Shown piece after piece: positions 4,937-12,840 of a stretch of 25,491 nt of DNA. The DNA is taken from the IMG/VR virus record IMGVR_UViG_3300027861_000181, positions 1-25,491 of that record. One strand, 5' to 3'. The stretch is from a virus. Positions within the stretch are counted from its first letter, which is position 1. Every line of letters starts with the position of its first letter. Below the pieces are notes generated by a model. The model was not told the origin of the DNA. It searched no databases and worked only from the letters and a program-made list of their open reading frames with translations. The translations under genes and the position numbers were made by a program.

Positions 4937-5263
4937 TTAGGCTCCCATTAAGTGGGCTTTTATGAACTCTTTCAGTTCTTCGACGGTCTCGCATCTATCA
5001 AGCTCAAACGTCATAAAGTCGGCGCTTTCCTGAATTTCTTCGCGCTCATGCCTGTCGTTACGGCATGATGTGCATTCTGGGTTTCCATCTGGGCCGACGT
5101 TGTTTGTGAACTGGGTCTTGCACGACATGCACAGAGGCTTTGAGAAGTGCGCGGCGTCTCTCGCGGCGGCTCTGGATTTTCGTTCTGCCTCATGCGCTGG
5201 GCAAAGTTGCTTTCCATATTTTTGGGCTTCAAGCCTGCACCCATCGCGCTTGCATTGTGGCAT
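4937..5263 (-). CDS. Small cysteine-rich, probable zinc-binding protein (108 aa)
   Basis: Two cysteine clusters are visible. C4, C9, C21 and H24 come first; C46-x2-C49 and C65-x2-C68 form a zinc-ribbon-like pair. Between them is a basic, Ala/Arg-rich helix (residues 25-42). The C-terminus is acidic (TFELDRCETVEELKEFIKAH). The ATG at 5263 overlaps the stop of the preceding gene (TGATG); an earlier GTG is less likely. The gene is visibly richer in G+C than the flanking phage genes, suggesting transfer. A nucleic-acid-binding role is plausible but not shown. Confidence 0.7.
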   Translation of the reverse strand: MPQCKRDGCRLEAQKYGKQLCPAHEAERKSRAAARDAAHFSKPLCMSCKTQFTNNVGPDGNPECTSCRNDRHEREEIQESADFMTFELDRCETVEELKEFIKAHLMGA

Positions 5264-5499
5264 CACTCCACCGCCTTAATCATGCGGGGGAAGGCGACCC
5301 TGCTCTTGCAATCATCATCAGGGATCACAATTACCGTGAGATCCTTTCCGTCAGAAATAATTCCGGGCATCCCGTTGTTCTCCTCAAAAATCAGATCGTG
5401 GGTAATTTCGTAATAACCTTCCCGATCGGGGAATTTGCCGCGTCCGTCGTACTTCCACTTGCCAGTGGGTTTGAAGTAAAGAAATGTGCAATCTTCCAT
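5263..5499 (-). CDS. Hypothetical phage protein (78 aa)
   Basis: Begins MEDCTFLYFKPTGKWKYDG and contains the stretch FEENNGMPGIIS and VIVIPDDD. A beta-rich small domain with W, Y, G and PG turns, of a kind found in short accessory genes of tailed phages; no named family recognised. The ATG at 5499 lies 5 nt after the stop of the 29-aa gene and its stop overlaps the next start. G+C is higher than in the neighbouring phage core. Function unknown. Confidence 0.65.
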   Translation of the reverse strand: MEDCTFLYFKPTGKWKYDGRGKFPDREGYYEITHDLIFEENNGMPGIISDGKDLTVIVIPDDDCKSRVAFPRMIKAVE

Positions 5500-5504
5500 G
5501 TCGT

Positions 5505-5593
5505 TTATTCCCTGTCGCTGTTGATGTGGCAGTAGGCTTTGATAGGCATGGTTTGGTCTCCTTCGCTAAACATATTCTCCTCCATCTTATTCA

Positions 5594-5594
<1 letters not shown>
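5505..5594 (-). CDS. Very small ORF (29 aa), possible coupling peptide
   Basis: Begins MNKMEENMFSEGDQT and ends YCHINSDRE. The ATG at 5594 overlaps the TGA stop of the chimeric gene (TGATGA). Two internal ATGs each have a ribosome site (GGAGGAG before M8, GAAGGAG before M16), so the true start may be shorter. It may act mainly to carry ribosomes to the downstream genes. Confidence 0.45.
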
Positions 5595-5944
<350 letters not shown>

Positions 5945-5964
5945 TTATAAAAGCAAGATTTAAA

Positions 5965-6026
5965 ATTGTAGGTCCTGTTTAGCAACCTACAATATCATTT
6001 ATATACGATACAACCAACAATGTCAA
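5965..6026 (-). promoter_or_regulatory. Promoter and hairpin leader of the mosaic cassette
   Basis: TTGACA (6026-6021), a 17-bp spacer and TATAAA (6003-5998); the same bases read TATAAATG, near the T4 late box, so the site may serve two polymerase forms. It is followed by a 9-bp inverted repeat ATTGTAGGT / ACCTACAAT (5993-5965, 11-nt loop), then AATCTTGCTTTT and AAAGGAG as in the hsp20 leader. It would drive the whole run 5932 to 4072. Confidence 0.6.
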
Positions 6027-6035
6027 TATATCAAT

Positions 6036-8423
6036 TTACCATTTAATGCTATATGATACTTCAGCTACGTTATTGCCTGTTTGGCTCATTGCTGCACCTA
6101 GTGTTATGTCGCCATTGATGTATGCAGTAGTGTATTCAATTCTAGCATATGCATTTATATCTGATGGCATACCAAATTGTTGCTGTGTGTACTGTGTTGT
6201 TCCGTTGCTGTCAATACTAGTAGGAATACTTGTGCTAACGTTACCGCTGAGTGCAACTGGGTGTATACCTGCAAACGCTTGTAACCCACCGTCAGTATAG
6301 CTTGCTTCGGCCCACACTCCTGTTTGTGTCGAAACATTTGTAACCAATCCAGGTGTGATGTCTGTGCTCACATGCATTACGCTACCTGTGAATGCAAACT
6401 TGTCTTTAGCATAACTTGCAACGTTGTCGATAACTGTGCTACTCTTAACATCGCCCCAAACCCCATTAAAATCTAACCAAGGATTGTTTTTCATATTTGT
6501 TGCATAGACACTGTAATCAAAGTTACCTACACTATACATACTATGCCCAAGTGATATTTCATTAGAATCAAGATTGAATCTAATTGTTGTATCGCTGTTT
6601 CCAAACGATACACTGCCATTATTTTGTAATGTGTTGTACATTGTGGTATTACTGTTTACTGTAGATTGACTTAGATCAACTGTATAGCCTCGACCAATAG
6701 TGTCAGTTGCTACGCCGGATACTTCGCCAATGTTTAGTCCAGTGATGTTGCCACTTAGTGACGATCCGTTTAGTGACAATCCTCCCAATGGATTAAATGC
6801 CGATTTGATGTCGATGATATTGCCGCCTGCATATGTTGTGCCACTGGCTATTAGTGCTTGTGTTGCATCGGCATCACTTAGATAATTCCACTCATCTTGC
6901 AACATGCTTTTAGCTGTGCCTGCTGCAATGGTTGACCCATCTATTTGGCTCATAAACACAGCCATTTGTCTATCTGATCCGTTCATAAATGGTATGTATG
7001 TTACAAGATAATCATTACCATCGTCGCCTTTAAACACATTAACTGTGTTACCACTACTGTTAGCACTACCACCATATGTATTTGTTGAATCAGTGATAAA
7101 ATTTGTTAATGTGTTCTGATGTGCAGCAACATATTTGTTGTCTGATGTTTTAATCAAAAACTGATGGCTATCGTTGGATCCGCCGAAGTCTCCGCCTGAC
7201 ACTAGAATATCTTCTTTCCCATCGCCATTGATATCAAAGAACTTGGGTTGGTATGTACTGTGGCTTTCGTTATCATATCCACTTAGAATGCTACTCGTAA
7301 CATCGCTAAAGTCCCCAGTGCCGTTGTTTTGTAAAAACTGTATGTCACTAAATTCTCGGAACACATCTGATGAACGAGCAAACACCATAACATCGTCGAT
7401 GTTATCTTCGTTGAAATCGTAGTTAACTACACGCACCTGGTGATCAGTTCCAGTTACATTTGAACTTGCTGGCAAGTCTTTAACAAATGTGTATTCTACA
7501 ACAGCTTCACCCTCTCGCGCATCCCAACCTTGCGGATTAGTAAAATCTACACTGTACATCTTGGTTAAATTAGCACTGCTACATCCAGCTACGTTAAGAT
7601 ACGACAATGGGCAAGAAGCATCAGTTATAATGATTTCGTTGTTGCCGCCATCTCCTAAGAAATTACCAATAGTTACACCTGAACCACCACTGCGAAGATG
7701 TCCGCTGTTATTCCATGGATCTATATATGTAGTAAATCCATCAATTGTATTGTTAAGAGCAATTGTTGTGTTTGGTCCATAATCTGTCATGATAATATCA
7801 TCGTATGTGTCGTTGTTCAAGTCGCCGACATCACTATCATGTGACCATATACCTACAGTGGGAATTGAAATTTTAGTAAAATTACTACCGTCATTGCGAA
7901 ATACATTTGCTGGACCAGTAACAACACTGTTATCGGTGCTGTGGCTTACAAACATGTCATTTCGGCCTGTCTTAAAAAAGTCTGTAAACTCAATGTCAGG
8001 CTCGGTCCCTAAGATTATATTATCATCACCGGAAAACCATTGAGATGTTTTATCAACCAAACTGCCGTTTTCAAAACTCATTATGTTTATTCGACTGCTC
8101 ACCCAATTGTTATAATCGTTTGTCGCTGTCTGTCTACCAGCAAACACAACATCGTCGCTAGCCCCGTCTCCATCTAAATCGCTGATGTAGGAGTCGTATA
8201 CAGAATACACACTAGTAGCACCGCCTGCTAGTGGATCAATGGTTCCTTGGTATGTTGGAAGAGCATACAACCAAGCAATTGGACTAGGCGAAGAGCTTCC
8301 CGGATTACTAGGAGTTGCCCCTGCTTGTGTTGCAGGCTGTCCACCTCCACCTCCACCACCACATGCACTAAGAGCAGTGGTTGCTAATAGGGCTGCTACG
8401 AGTTTAGGTCTTGCGTGTTGCAT
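6036..8423 (-). CDS. Large surface lipoprotein with FG-GAP/VCBS repeats (795 aa)
   Basis: The N-terminus MQHARPKLVAALLATTALSA-C is a lipoprotein signal with lipobox LSAC (C21), followed by seven glycines and a Pro/Ser linker. The body holds several calcium-type D-x-D-x-D repeats (LDGDGASDD, GDLNNDTYDD, NFLGDGGNN, YDFNEDNIDD, DINGDGKEDI), each followed by a hydrophobic strand, as in FG-GAP beta-propellers. The last ~250 residues are Ser/Thr/Asn-rich strands ending in aromatic W, reminiscent of outer-membrane barrel ends. The ATG at 8423 has AAGGAG. A host-type promoter (8451-8478) suggests early expression. A lysogen-like or superinfection-exclusion coat role is possible; it could also be host-derived. 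Lipoprotein call is firm, role is not. Confidence 0.85.
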   Translation of the reverse strand: MQHARPKLVAALLATTALSACGGGGGGGQPATQAGATPSNPGSSSPSPIAWLYALPTYQGTIDPLAGGATSVYSVYDSYISDLDGDGASDDVVFAGRQTATNDYNNWVSSRINIMSFENGSLVDKTSQWFSGDDNIILGTEPDIEFTDFFKTGRNDMFVSHSTDNSVVTGPANVFRNDGSNFTKISIPTVGIWSHDSDVGDLNNDTYDDIIMTDYGPNTTIALNNTIDGFTTYIDPWNNSGHLRSGGSGVTIGNFLGDGGNNEIIITDASCPLSYLNVAGCSSANLTKMYSVDFTNPQGWDAREGEAVVEYTFVKDLPASSNVTGTDHQVRVVNYDFNEDNIDDVMVFARSSDVFREFSDIQFLQNNGTGDFSDVTSSILSGYDNESHSTYQPKFFDINGDGKEDILVSGGDFGGSNDSHQFLIKTSDNKYVAAHQNTLTNFITDSTNTYGGSANSSGNTVNVFKGDDGNDYLVTYIPFMNGSDRQMAVFMSQIDGSTIAAGTAKSMLQDEWNYLSDADATQALIASGTTYAGGNIIDIKSAFNPLGGLSLNGSSLSGNITGLNIGEVSGVATDTIGRGYTVDLSQSTVNSNTTMYNTLQNNGSVSFGNSDTTIRFNLDSNEISLGHSMYSVGNFDYSVYATNMKNNPWLDFNGVWGDVKSSTVIDNVASYAKDKFAFTGSVMHVSTDITPGLVTNVSTQTGVWAEASYTDGGLQAFAGIHPVALSGNVSTSIPTSIDSNGTTQYTQQQFGMPSDINAYARIEYTTAYINGDITLGAAMSQTGNNVAEVSYSIKW

Positions 8424-8450
8424 TGATGTCTCTCCTTAACTATTACATTA

Positions 8451-8478
8451 AGTATAACATCTCGTGCAGCAAAGTCAA
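8451..8478 (-). promoter_or_regulatory. Sigma-70-like promoter for the lipoprotein gene
   Basis: TTGACT (8478-8473), a 16-bp spacer and TATACT (8456-8451) preceded by TGT, an extended -10. The start would fall about 25 nt before the ATG at 8423, leaving room for AAGGAG. It lies in the short gap after clpX. Confidence 0.72.
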
Positions 8479-8491
8479 CCGTTTTCTAGTG

Positions 8492-9703
8492 TTAGGCTGC
8501 TATTTTTTGTGGATTGTTTACCAACTCGGGTGTAATTTCAACTTGAGTTATTTTACTGTTAGCATACTCTTTAAGACTGTACATATGCGGCATTAGAATT
8601 CTTTCCAATTCAGCTTGCAAACTACGTGCACCTGTTTTGCGTTTATGTGCATTTTGTGCAATCTCACGCAATGCATCTACACTAAATGTTAATGCAACAC
8701 CATCAGTTTCAAACAAGTATGTGTATTGTGCTACTAAACTGTTGCGTATCTCTGTGAGTACATATACTAGCTGATCTTCGGTTAATTGCTCAAGAGCTAC
8801 ATTGGTCGGAAAACGTCCTACAAATTCCGGAATTAATCCAAATTTTACCAGATCGTCGGGCTCAATATCTCCTAGGCTACCGGGTGTGTTGTCTTTGATT
8901 GTAACACCGAAGCCGATACCCGAGTCAGACGATGCTCTACGTTTTACTACATCTTCAAGTCCAACAAACGCTCCGCCTGCAATAAACAATATATTTTTAG
9001 TGTCTATTTCGATCATTTCCGCTTGTGGGTTTTTCCTACCGACATTGCCAGCTGGTACACGACAAATTGTGCCTTCTACTAGTTTAAGCAATGCTTGCTG
9101 CACACCTTCGCCACTAACATCGCGAGTGATCGACGAACTTTCACTTTTACGTGATATCTTGTCAACTTCGTCTAAAAACACAATACCTCTTTGTGCTTTT
9201 TCAACATCCCCGTCTGCTGAGTTTAGCAACTTACCGATTAATGTTTCAACATCGTCCCCAACATACCCAGCTTCGGTAATAGAAGTTGCATCCGCAATTG
9301 CAAATGGCACATCTAAAAATCGTGCTACACTTTTTGCTAACAATGTCTTACCGCAGCCTGTTGGCCCAAGCAATAGTATATTGGCTTTGTCTAATTCTAT
9401 CTCTGTTGATGTATTATTAATTCTTTTGTAATGATTAGCAACTGCTACCGAAAGCACAACTTTTGCCATTTCTTGACCAATCACGTATTTGTCAAGGAAT
9501 TCTTTTAGCTCAACAGGGTCTATGTCATTGACATTATTTGCATGTACTGTATTACTTGCTAGCTCTTGTAGTAAGTCTCCACATAGATCCACACATTCAT
9601 TGCAGATAGCAACATTGTCGCCAACTATGAGCTTTGTTACACTGTTTTTATCCTTATTACAAAAATTACATTTTTCGTATGCTAACATGGTATCCTCGGT
9701 CAT
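8492..9703 (-). CDS. clpX: ClpX-type AAA+ unfoldase (403 aa)
   Basis: ClpX unfolds tagged proteins and feeds them to ClpP. Seen here: a four-Cys zinc domain (C12, C15, C34, C37); Walker A GPTGCGKT (113-120); pore-1 loop GYVG (146-149); Walker B FLDEVDK (176-182); the SGEGVQQALLKLVEGT block; a pore-side RKN (223-225) where E. coli has RKH; IGF (263-265), the loop that docks on ClpP; and sensor-2 GAR (358-360). All catalytic parts are intact and the length is near E. coli's 424. The start could also be ATG 9688 (better GAGG spacing, still before the zinc domain). It starts right after the stop of the 875-aa gene. No clpP is in the window, so host ClpP is the likely partner. Confidence 0.95.
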   Translation of the reverse strand: MTEDTMLAYEKCNFCNKDKNSVTKLIVGDNVAICNECVDLCGDLLQELASNTVHANNVNDIDPVELKEFLDKYVIGQEMAKVVLSVAVANHYKRINNTSTEIELDKANILLLGPTGCGKTLLAKSVARFLDVPFAIADATSITEAGYVGDDVETLIGKLLNSADGDVEKAQRGIVFLDEVDKISRKSESSSITRDVSGEGVQQALLKLVEGTICRVPAGNVGRKNPQAEMIEIDTKNILFIAGGAFVGLEDVVKRRASSDSGIGFGVTIKDNTPGSLGDIEPDDLVKFGLIPEFVGRFPTNVALEQLTEDQLVYVLTEIRNSLVAQYTYLFETDGVALTFSVDALREIAQNAHKRKTGARSLQAELERILMPHMYSLKEYANSKITQVEITPELVNNPQKIAA

Positions 9704-12331
9704 TTAAATTCCCTGGTCTCTAAGTTGCTGTTCAAGTTGACTGCGTTCTACGTCATTTAATAATTCTGGATCATATTCGCCAGAACCAAGTTTTTCAATC
9801 AAGTGCTTAATATATTCATCATTGTATGCGTATGTGTCTGAATTGTTTTTGTCAATTTCAATCCAGGTAGTGCCGTTCCATTTAAATACTTTAGTCGGGA
9901 GATAGTCAACCCTAATGTAAATATCGCCTTTGACTGCTCTGTCAGGAAACACTGTACCAAATTCCACTGTGGTGTAGTTTGTTTCAATTTCATTGTCACT
10001 TAGTTCTAAGTACTGTGCCCAAGGTAATACGTCTATTTGTTTCTGAGAAAATTTTTGTTCTTGCTCTTTAAGTGTTAAATCTGGATTAAGTCGTTTCCAG
10101 ATACGTTTAGCCTGTTTTTCATCGTCATCGCCCTCAACTACTATAATGTCATCAGTTCTTTCATCCTCATAGTCGGCTGCTTTATATCCTGCTATAGCCT
10201 CGTCTGGCAGAGGAGGTGGAGTGGGTAGTTCAAATTCTATTGTAGGCGGAACATTATCAGCAACCAATTGGGCTCTTGCTGCTTCATAATCTTTGCGTTC
10301 TTCTTCTGCTAATTCGTCTGCGCTCACATCTTCAAATTTAAGTTCAACTTCTTCTTCCTTGTACTCAGGAAAAACAATGCGCTCAACGTGAACTGCTATT
10401 TTTTTAGGAGATTGATCAAGCGAACTACCGACTTCTCTATATTCTCCAGTCTCTCCTCCAGTTGAGTCAATTTCTGCTGCAGAACTGCCGCTGTGGGAGT
10501 TTTCTTCTCCAACTTTTTGCGTTGTATCGTTTCTTTGAATTTTGATACTATCTTTCGACACGATCTCGGGAGATTGTATTTCTTCATTGATAGGGGTGTC
10601 CTTGGGTATTTCATCAACCACTGGCAATACAGTTAATCTTTCTTTTTGTCTCCAGCTAAAAGTTTCTGTCGCTGCTAACAACATCATAATTGCAAGTGGG
10701 TCAAATACAAACACAATTAAGATAATAACCCATCTAACAGCGGATTCTAACACATTACTATTAGTGTCTTCGCCGTAAATTAATTGTGCAATATATTTAA
10801 TTGGTCCTACTTCTGCTTCTAGTTTGCGAACTTCAGATTCGAGTGCAAACTTGTTTTCAATTATAGAATCAATTTCACTGTTTGCAGCTCTAATGCGTTC
10901 TTGCTGTTCATCAACTAATGTGTCAAGATCAACATCATCGCCTACCTGTATTTGTGCTCTTAACCGTTCAATGACAGCCTGACTATTTGCAATTTCTTCT
11001 TCTGCTACTGCACGTATTCTAGAAATCTCTGCTCTGGCAATTTCAATTTTAGGGTCTTCTTTATTACGCAGTTCAGTGATGGTGTTTTGCGCCGCTTTAC
11101 GTGCTGCTCGGTTGTCGGGAATGTCCACATTCAATACATTGTCAATTTTTTCTTGAATACTACTGCGTCGAGTTTCTAATCCAGCAACTGCATCTTCTCG
11201 TATGCGGTCGATAGTGTCTAGCAATGCTTGCTTGCGAGTGTCTATACGAACTGTTTGTGTGCCACGCAACTCTGTAACTAGTTCAGTGAGTCTAGTACGT
11301 TCGTCGTTAGCTACTGTTTGTGCTTGTGTTCTTAAATCTGTTTCTTGTGTTTGTAATTGTGCAATTCGTGACTGTTGTGCGTCTACCCATGTTGCTAATG
11401 CTCTACGTGTATTACCGCCGAACAGCCCGTCACCGGTTACACCAATGATTGCTTGTCCTTCTTGTACTTTAGCACGTTCTGTACTTTGTAATTTATTTGT
11501 AGTTACAACAATGTTTTCTTCAATTGCAGAAATTTGTAATTTTAAACTATTAACCGCACTGTTATCAGCTTCTACTTTGCTGACCCTTGCTTCGTATTCA
11601 TTTGCTTGTGTGTTAATTCGCTCCAAGTCTGCGTCTAGTTGTGTAATTTGCTCTAGGTAAGGTTGTATTTGTTGTTCAACACTTGCAACACTAGCACCTT
11701 CTAGTGAATTTCTAAAGTTACTAACTACATTGTTTAGTCGTGATAGTTCTGTATCCAAACTAGTAATTTCATCTTCGTATACTGCTACACGATTTAATAG
11801 TGTGTTTTCCTGTGCTGTAATAATAGCTTGTTGTTCGTCAATACTAGGTTGACGTCTAGTGTATGCGCTGTTAATACGTTCTTGTTCTCTATCAATCTTA
11901 GATTGAATGCCCGAATCTTGTTTGTTAGCATCAGTTTCGCCTTTGACAATACGTGCTTCTGCTCTGGCAATAATATCTCGTTGACGAACTATTTCTTCGT
12001 CCATACGCACAAGTTGTGCCGCCTGTTCTTCCGCTGCACTAGTTTGTTCAATGTGTGCTTTGCTTAAAAAACCAAAAATGCCCATGCTTGTAATAAACAT
12101 AAGAACGAGAACAGCAGGTACCATATAAAATTTCATTATATAGCTAGCACGTTGCCAATTCTGGTGTAACCATACTGTAACTGTAAGTTTTGCAACCTCT
12201 AACACACTTCCCATCACAACAATAGGAATAATAGCAGATGCAAAGATTGCAGCCAAGCCGACAATGCTGTAATACGCAGCAATAGCACTTAAACTAAGTG
12301 CAACGAAGAGAACTAAGAGAGCCATAAACAT
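9704..12331 (-). CDS. Large membrane protein with long coiled coil (875 aa)
   Basis: Residues 1-30, 31-54 and 71-89 are hydrophobic helices; residues 95-510 are charged coiled coil (many E/Q/R heptads); a fourth helix lies at 531-554; the C-terminal 320 residues are acidic and cytoplasm-like, with Pro-rich parts and an end rich in W, Y and D. Within the coil, residues 297-312 (VTGDGLFGGNTRRALA) resemble the GxDGxfGpxTrxAL motif of peptidoglycan-binding domains, but only the core motif is there. I recall similar membrane/coil proteins in T4-like marine phages, with no assigned function. The ATG at 12331 lacks a clear ribosome site and a late-type box lies 8 nt upstream. Its stop abuts clpX. 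Confidence 0.75.
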   Translation of the reverse strand: MFMALLVLFVALSLSAIAAYYSIVGLAAIFASAIIPIVVMGSVLEVAKLTVTVWLHQNWQRASYIMKFYMVPAVLVLMFITSMGIFGFLSKAHIEQTSAAEEQAAQLVRMDEEIVRQRDIIARAEARIVKGETDANKQDSGIQSKIDREQERINSAYTRRQPSIDEQQAIITAQENTLLNRVAVYEDEITSLDTELSRLNNVVSNFRNSLEGASVASVEQQIQPYLEQITQLDADLERINTQANEYEARVSKVEADNSAVNSLKLQISAIEENIVVTTNKLQSTERAKVQEGQAIIGVTGDGLFGGNTRRALATWVDAQQSRIAQLQTQETDLRTQAQTVANDERTRLTELVTELRGTQTVRIDTRKQALLDTIDRIREDAVAGLETRRSSIQEKIDNVLNVDIPDNRAARKAAQNTITELRNKEDPKIEIARAEISRIRAVAEEEIANSQAVIERLRAQIQVGDDVDLDTLVDEQQERIRAANSEIDSIIENKFALESEVRKLEAEVGPIKYIAQLIYGEDTNSNVLESAVRWVIILIVFVFDPLAIMMLLAATETFSWRQKERLTVLPVVDEIPKDTPINEEIQSPEIVSKDSIKIQRNDTTQKVGEENSHSGSSAAEIDSTGGETGEYREVGSSLDQSPKKIAVHVERIVFPEYKEEEVELKFEDVSADELAEEERKDYEAARAQLVADNVPPTIEFELPTPPPLPDEAIAGYKAADYEDERTDDIIVVEGDDDEKQAKRIWKRLNPDLTLKEQEQKFSQKQIDVLPWAQYLELSDNEIETNYTTVEFGTVFPDRAVKGDIYIRVDYLPTKVFKWNGTTWIEIDKNNSDTYAYNDEYIKHLIEKLGSGEYDPELLNDVERSQLEQQLRDQGI

Positions 12332-12338
12332 AACGTAT

Positions 12339-12346
12339 TACTTATA
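12339..12346 (-). promoter_or_regulatory. Possible late-type promoter for the 875-aa gene
   Basis: TATAAGTA (12346-12339) matches the T4 late box in 7 of 8 positions and lies 7 nt before the ATG at 12331, so the transcript would be nearly leaderless; no ribosome site is seen there. Chance matches are common in AT-rich DNA. Confidence 0.35.
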
Positions 12347-12372
12347 CTTTTGTGTGAATGATAATGTATTTA

Positions 12373-12654
12373 CTATGTCTTTGTAAAATATCGTTGATAT
12401 ATGTTTTCCAATCCTGCTTTATCTGGGTGTTTTCTTATCCACATACCAGTTGCTGGATCAAAATGTTTTTTAAAAAAGTTGTCCATTTTACGATTGCCCG
12501 TGGCCACGCTGGTATCAACAGCATAAGACATTTCGTCAAACAACGCATCGGACATAATCGAATCACTCTTGTACTCGTATGCATACGCTGCAACTGATAA
12601 TCTTATGCGCCGTCTAATCTCAACTTCTACTGTAGATTGATCAATCTGTTGCAT
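12373..12654 (-). CDS. Hypothetical protein (93 aa)
   Basis: Start taken as ATG 12654 (MQQIDQSTVEVEIRRRIRLS). Residues 12-33 form a basic helix and then comes SDSIMSDALFDEMSYAVDTS. The pattern of Y/D/S with DALFDEM recalls the (S)DaeYDxL block of NAD-dependent DNA ligase, but no adenylation lysine motif is present, so this is only a resemblance. The C-terminal part NFFKKHFDPATGMWIRKHP is typical of conserved unknown genes of T4-like marine phages. It overlaps the end of the membrane peptide gene by 14 nt. Confidence 0.65.
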   Translation of the reverse strand: MQQIDQSTVEVEIRRRIRLSVAAYAYEYKSDSIMSDALFDEMSYAVDTSVATGNRKMDNFFKKHFDPATGMWIRKHPDKAGLENIYQRYFTKT

Positions 12655-12781
12655 CGGCAACATTTGTAGCAATAGTATGTACTACGTGCTGACTTGTATC
12701 TACTATATCTGTTATTGACGCACCTGTGTATAAACTATACCCAATAATGCCACATACAACAAAAATTGCTAACTTAATCAT
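12641..12781 (-). CDS. Small single-pass membrane protein (46 aa)
   Basis: Begins MIKLAIFVVCGIIGYSLYTG, one hydrophobic helix, then a polar tail ending NVADATD. ATG 12781 was chosen because AAAGGA lies at the right distance; a longer frame would start inside the promoter. It is the first gene after the sigma-70-like promoter at 12809-12837. Function unknown; could be signal-anchored or a small regulator. Confidence 0.65.
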   Translation of the reverse strand: MIKLAIFVVCGIIGYSLYTGASITDIVDTSQHVVHTIATNVADATD

Positions 12782-12808
12782 AGTGATGATCCTTTTAAAA
12801 CACAATAC

Positions 12809-12837
12809 AATATAACATTTATGTGCATTAATGTCAA
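12809..12837 (-). promoter_or_regulatory. Sigma-70-like promoter for 12373-12781
   Basis: TTGACA (12837-12832), a 17-bp spacer and TATATT (12814-12809) preceded by TGT. The expected start leaves a short leader with AAAGGA before the ATG at 12781. The -35 lies 4 bp from the end of the large virion gene. Confidence 0.75.
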
Positions 12838-12840
12838 CCA

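Noticed and set aside
12373-12654. NAD-dependent DNA ligase fragment
   Set aside because: Only a DALFDEM-like similarity; the KxDG adenylation motif and length are missing.
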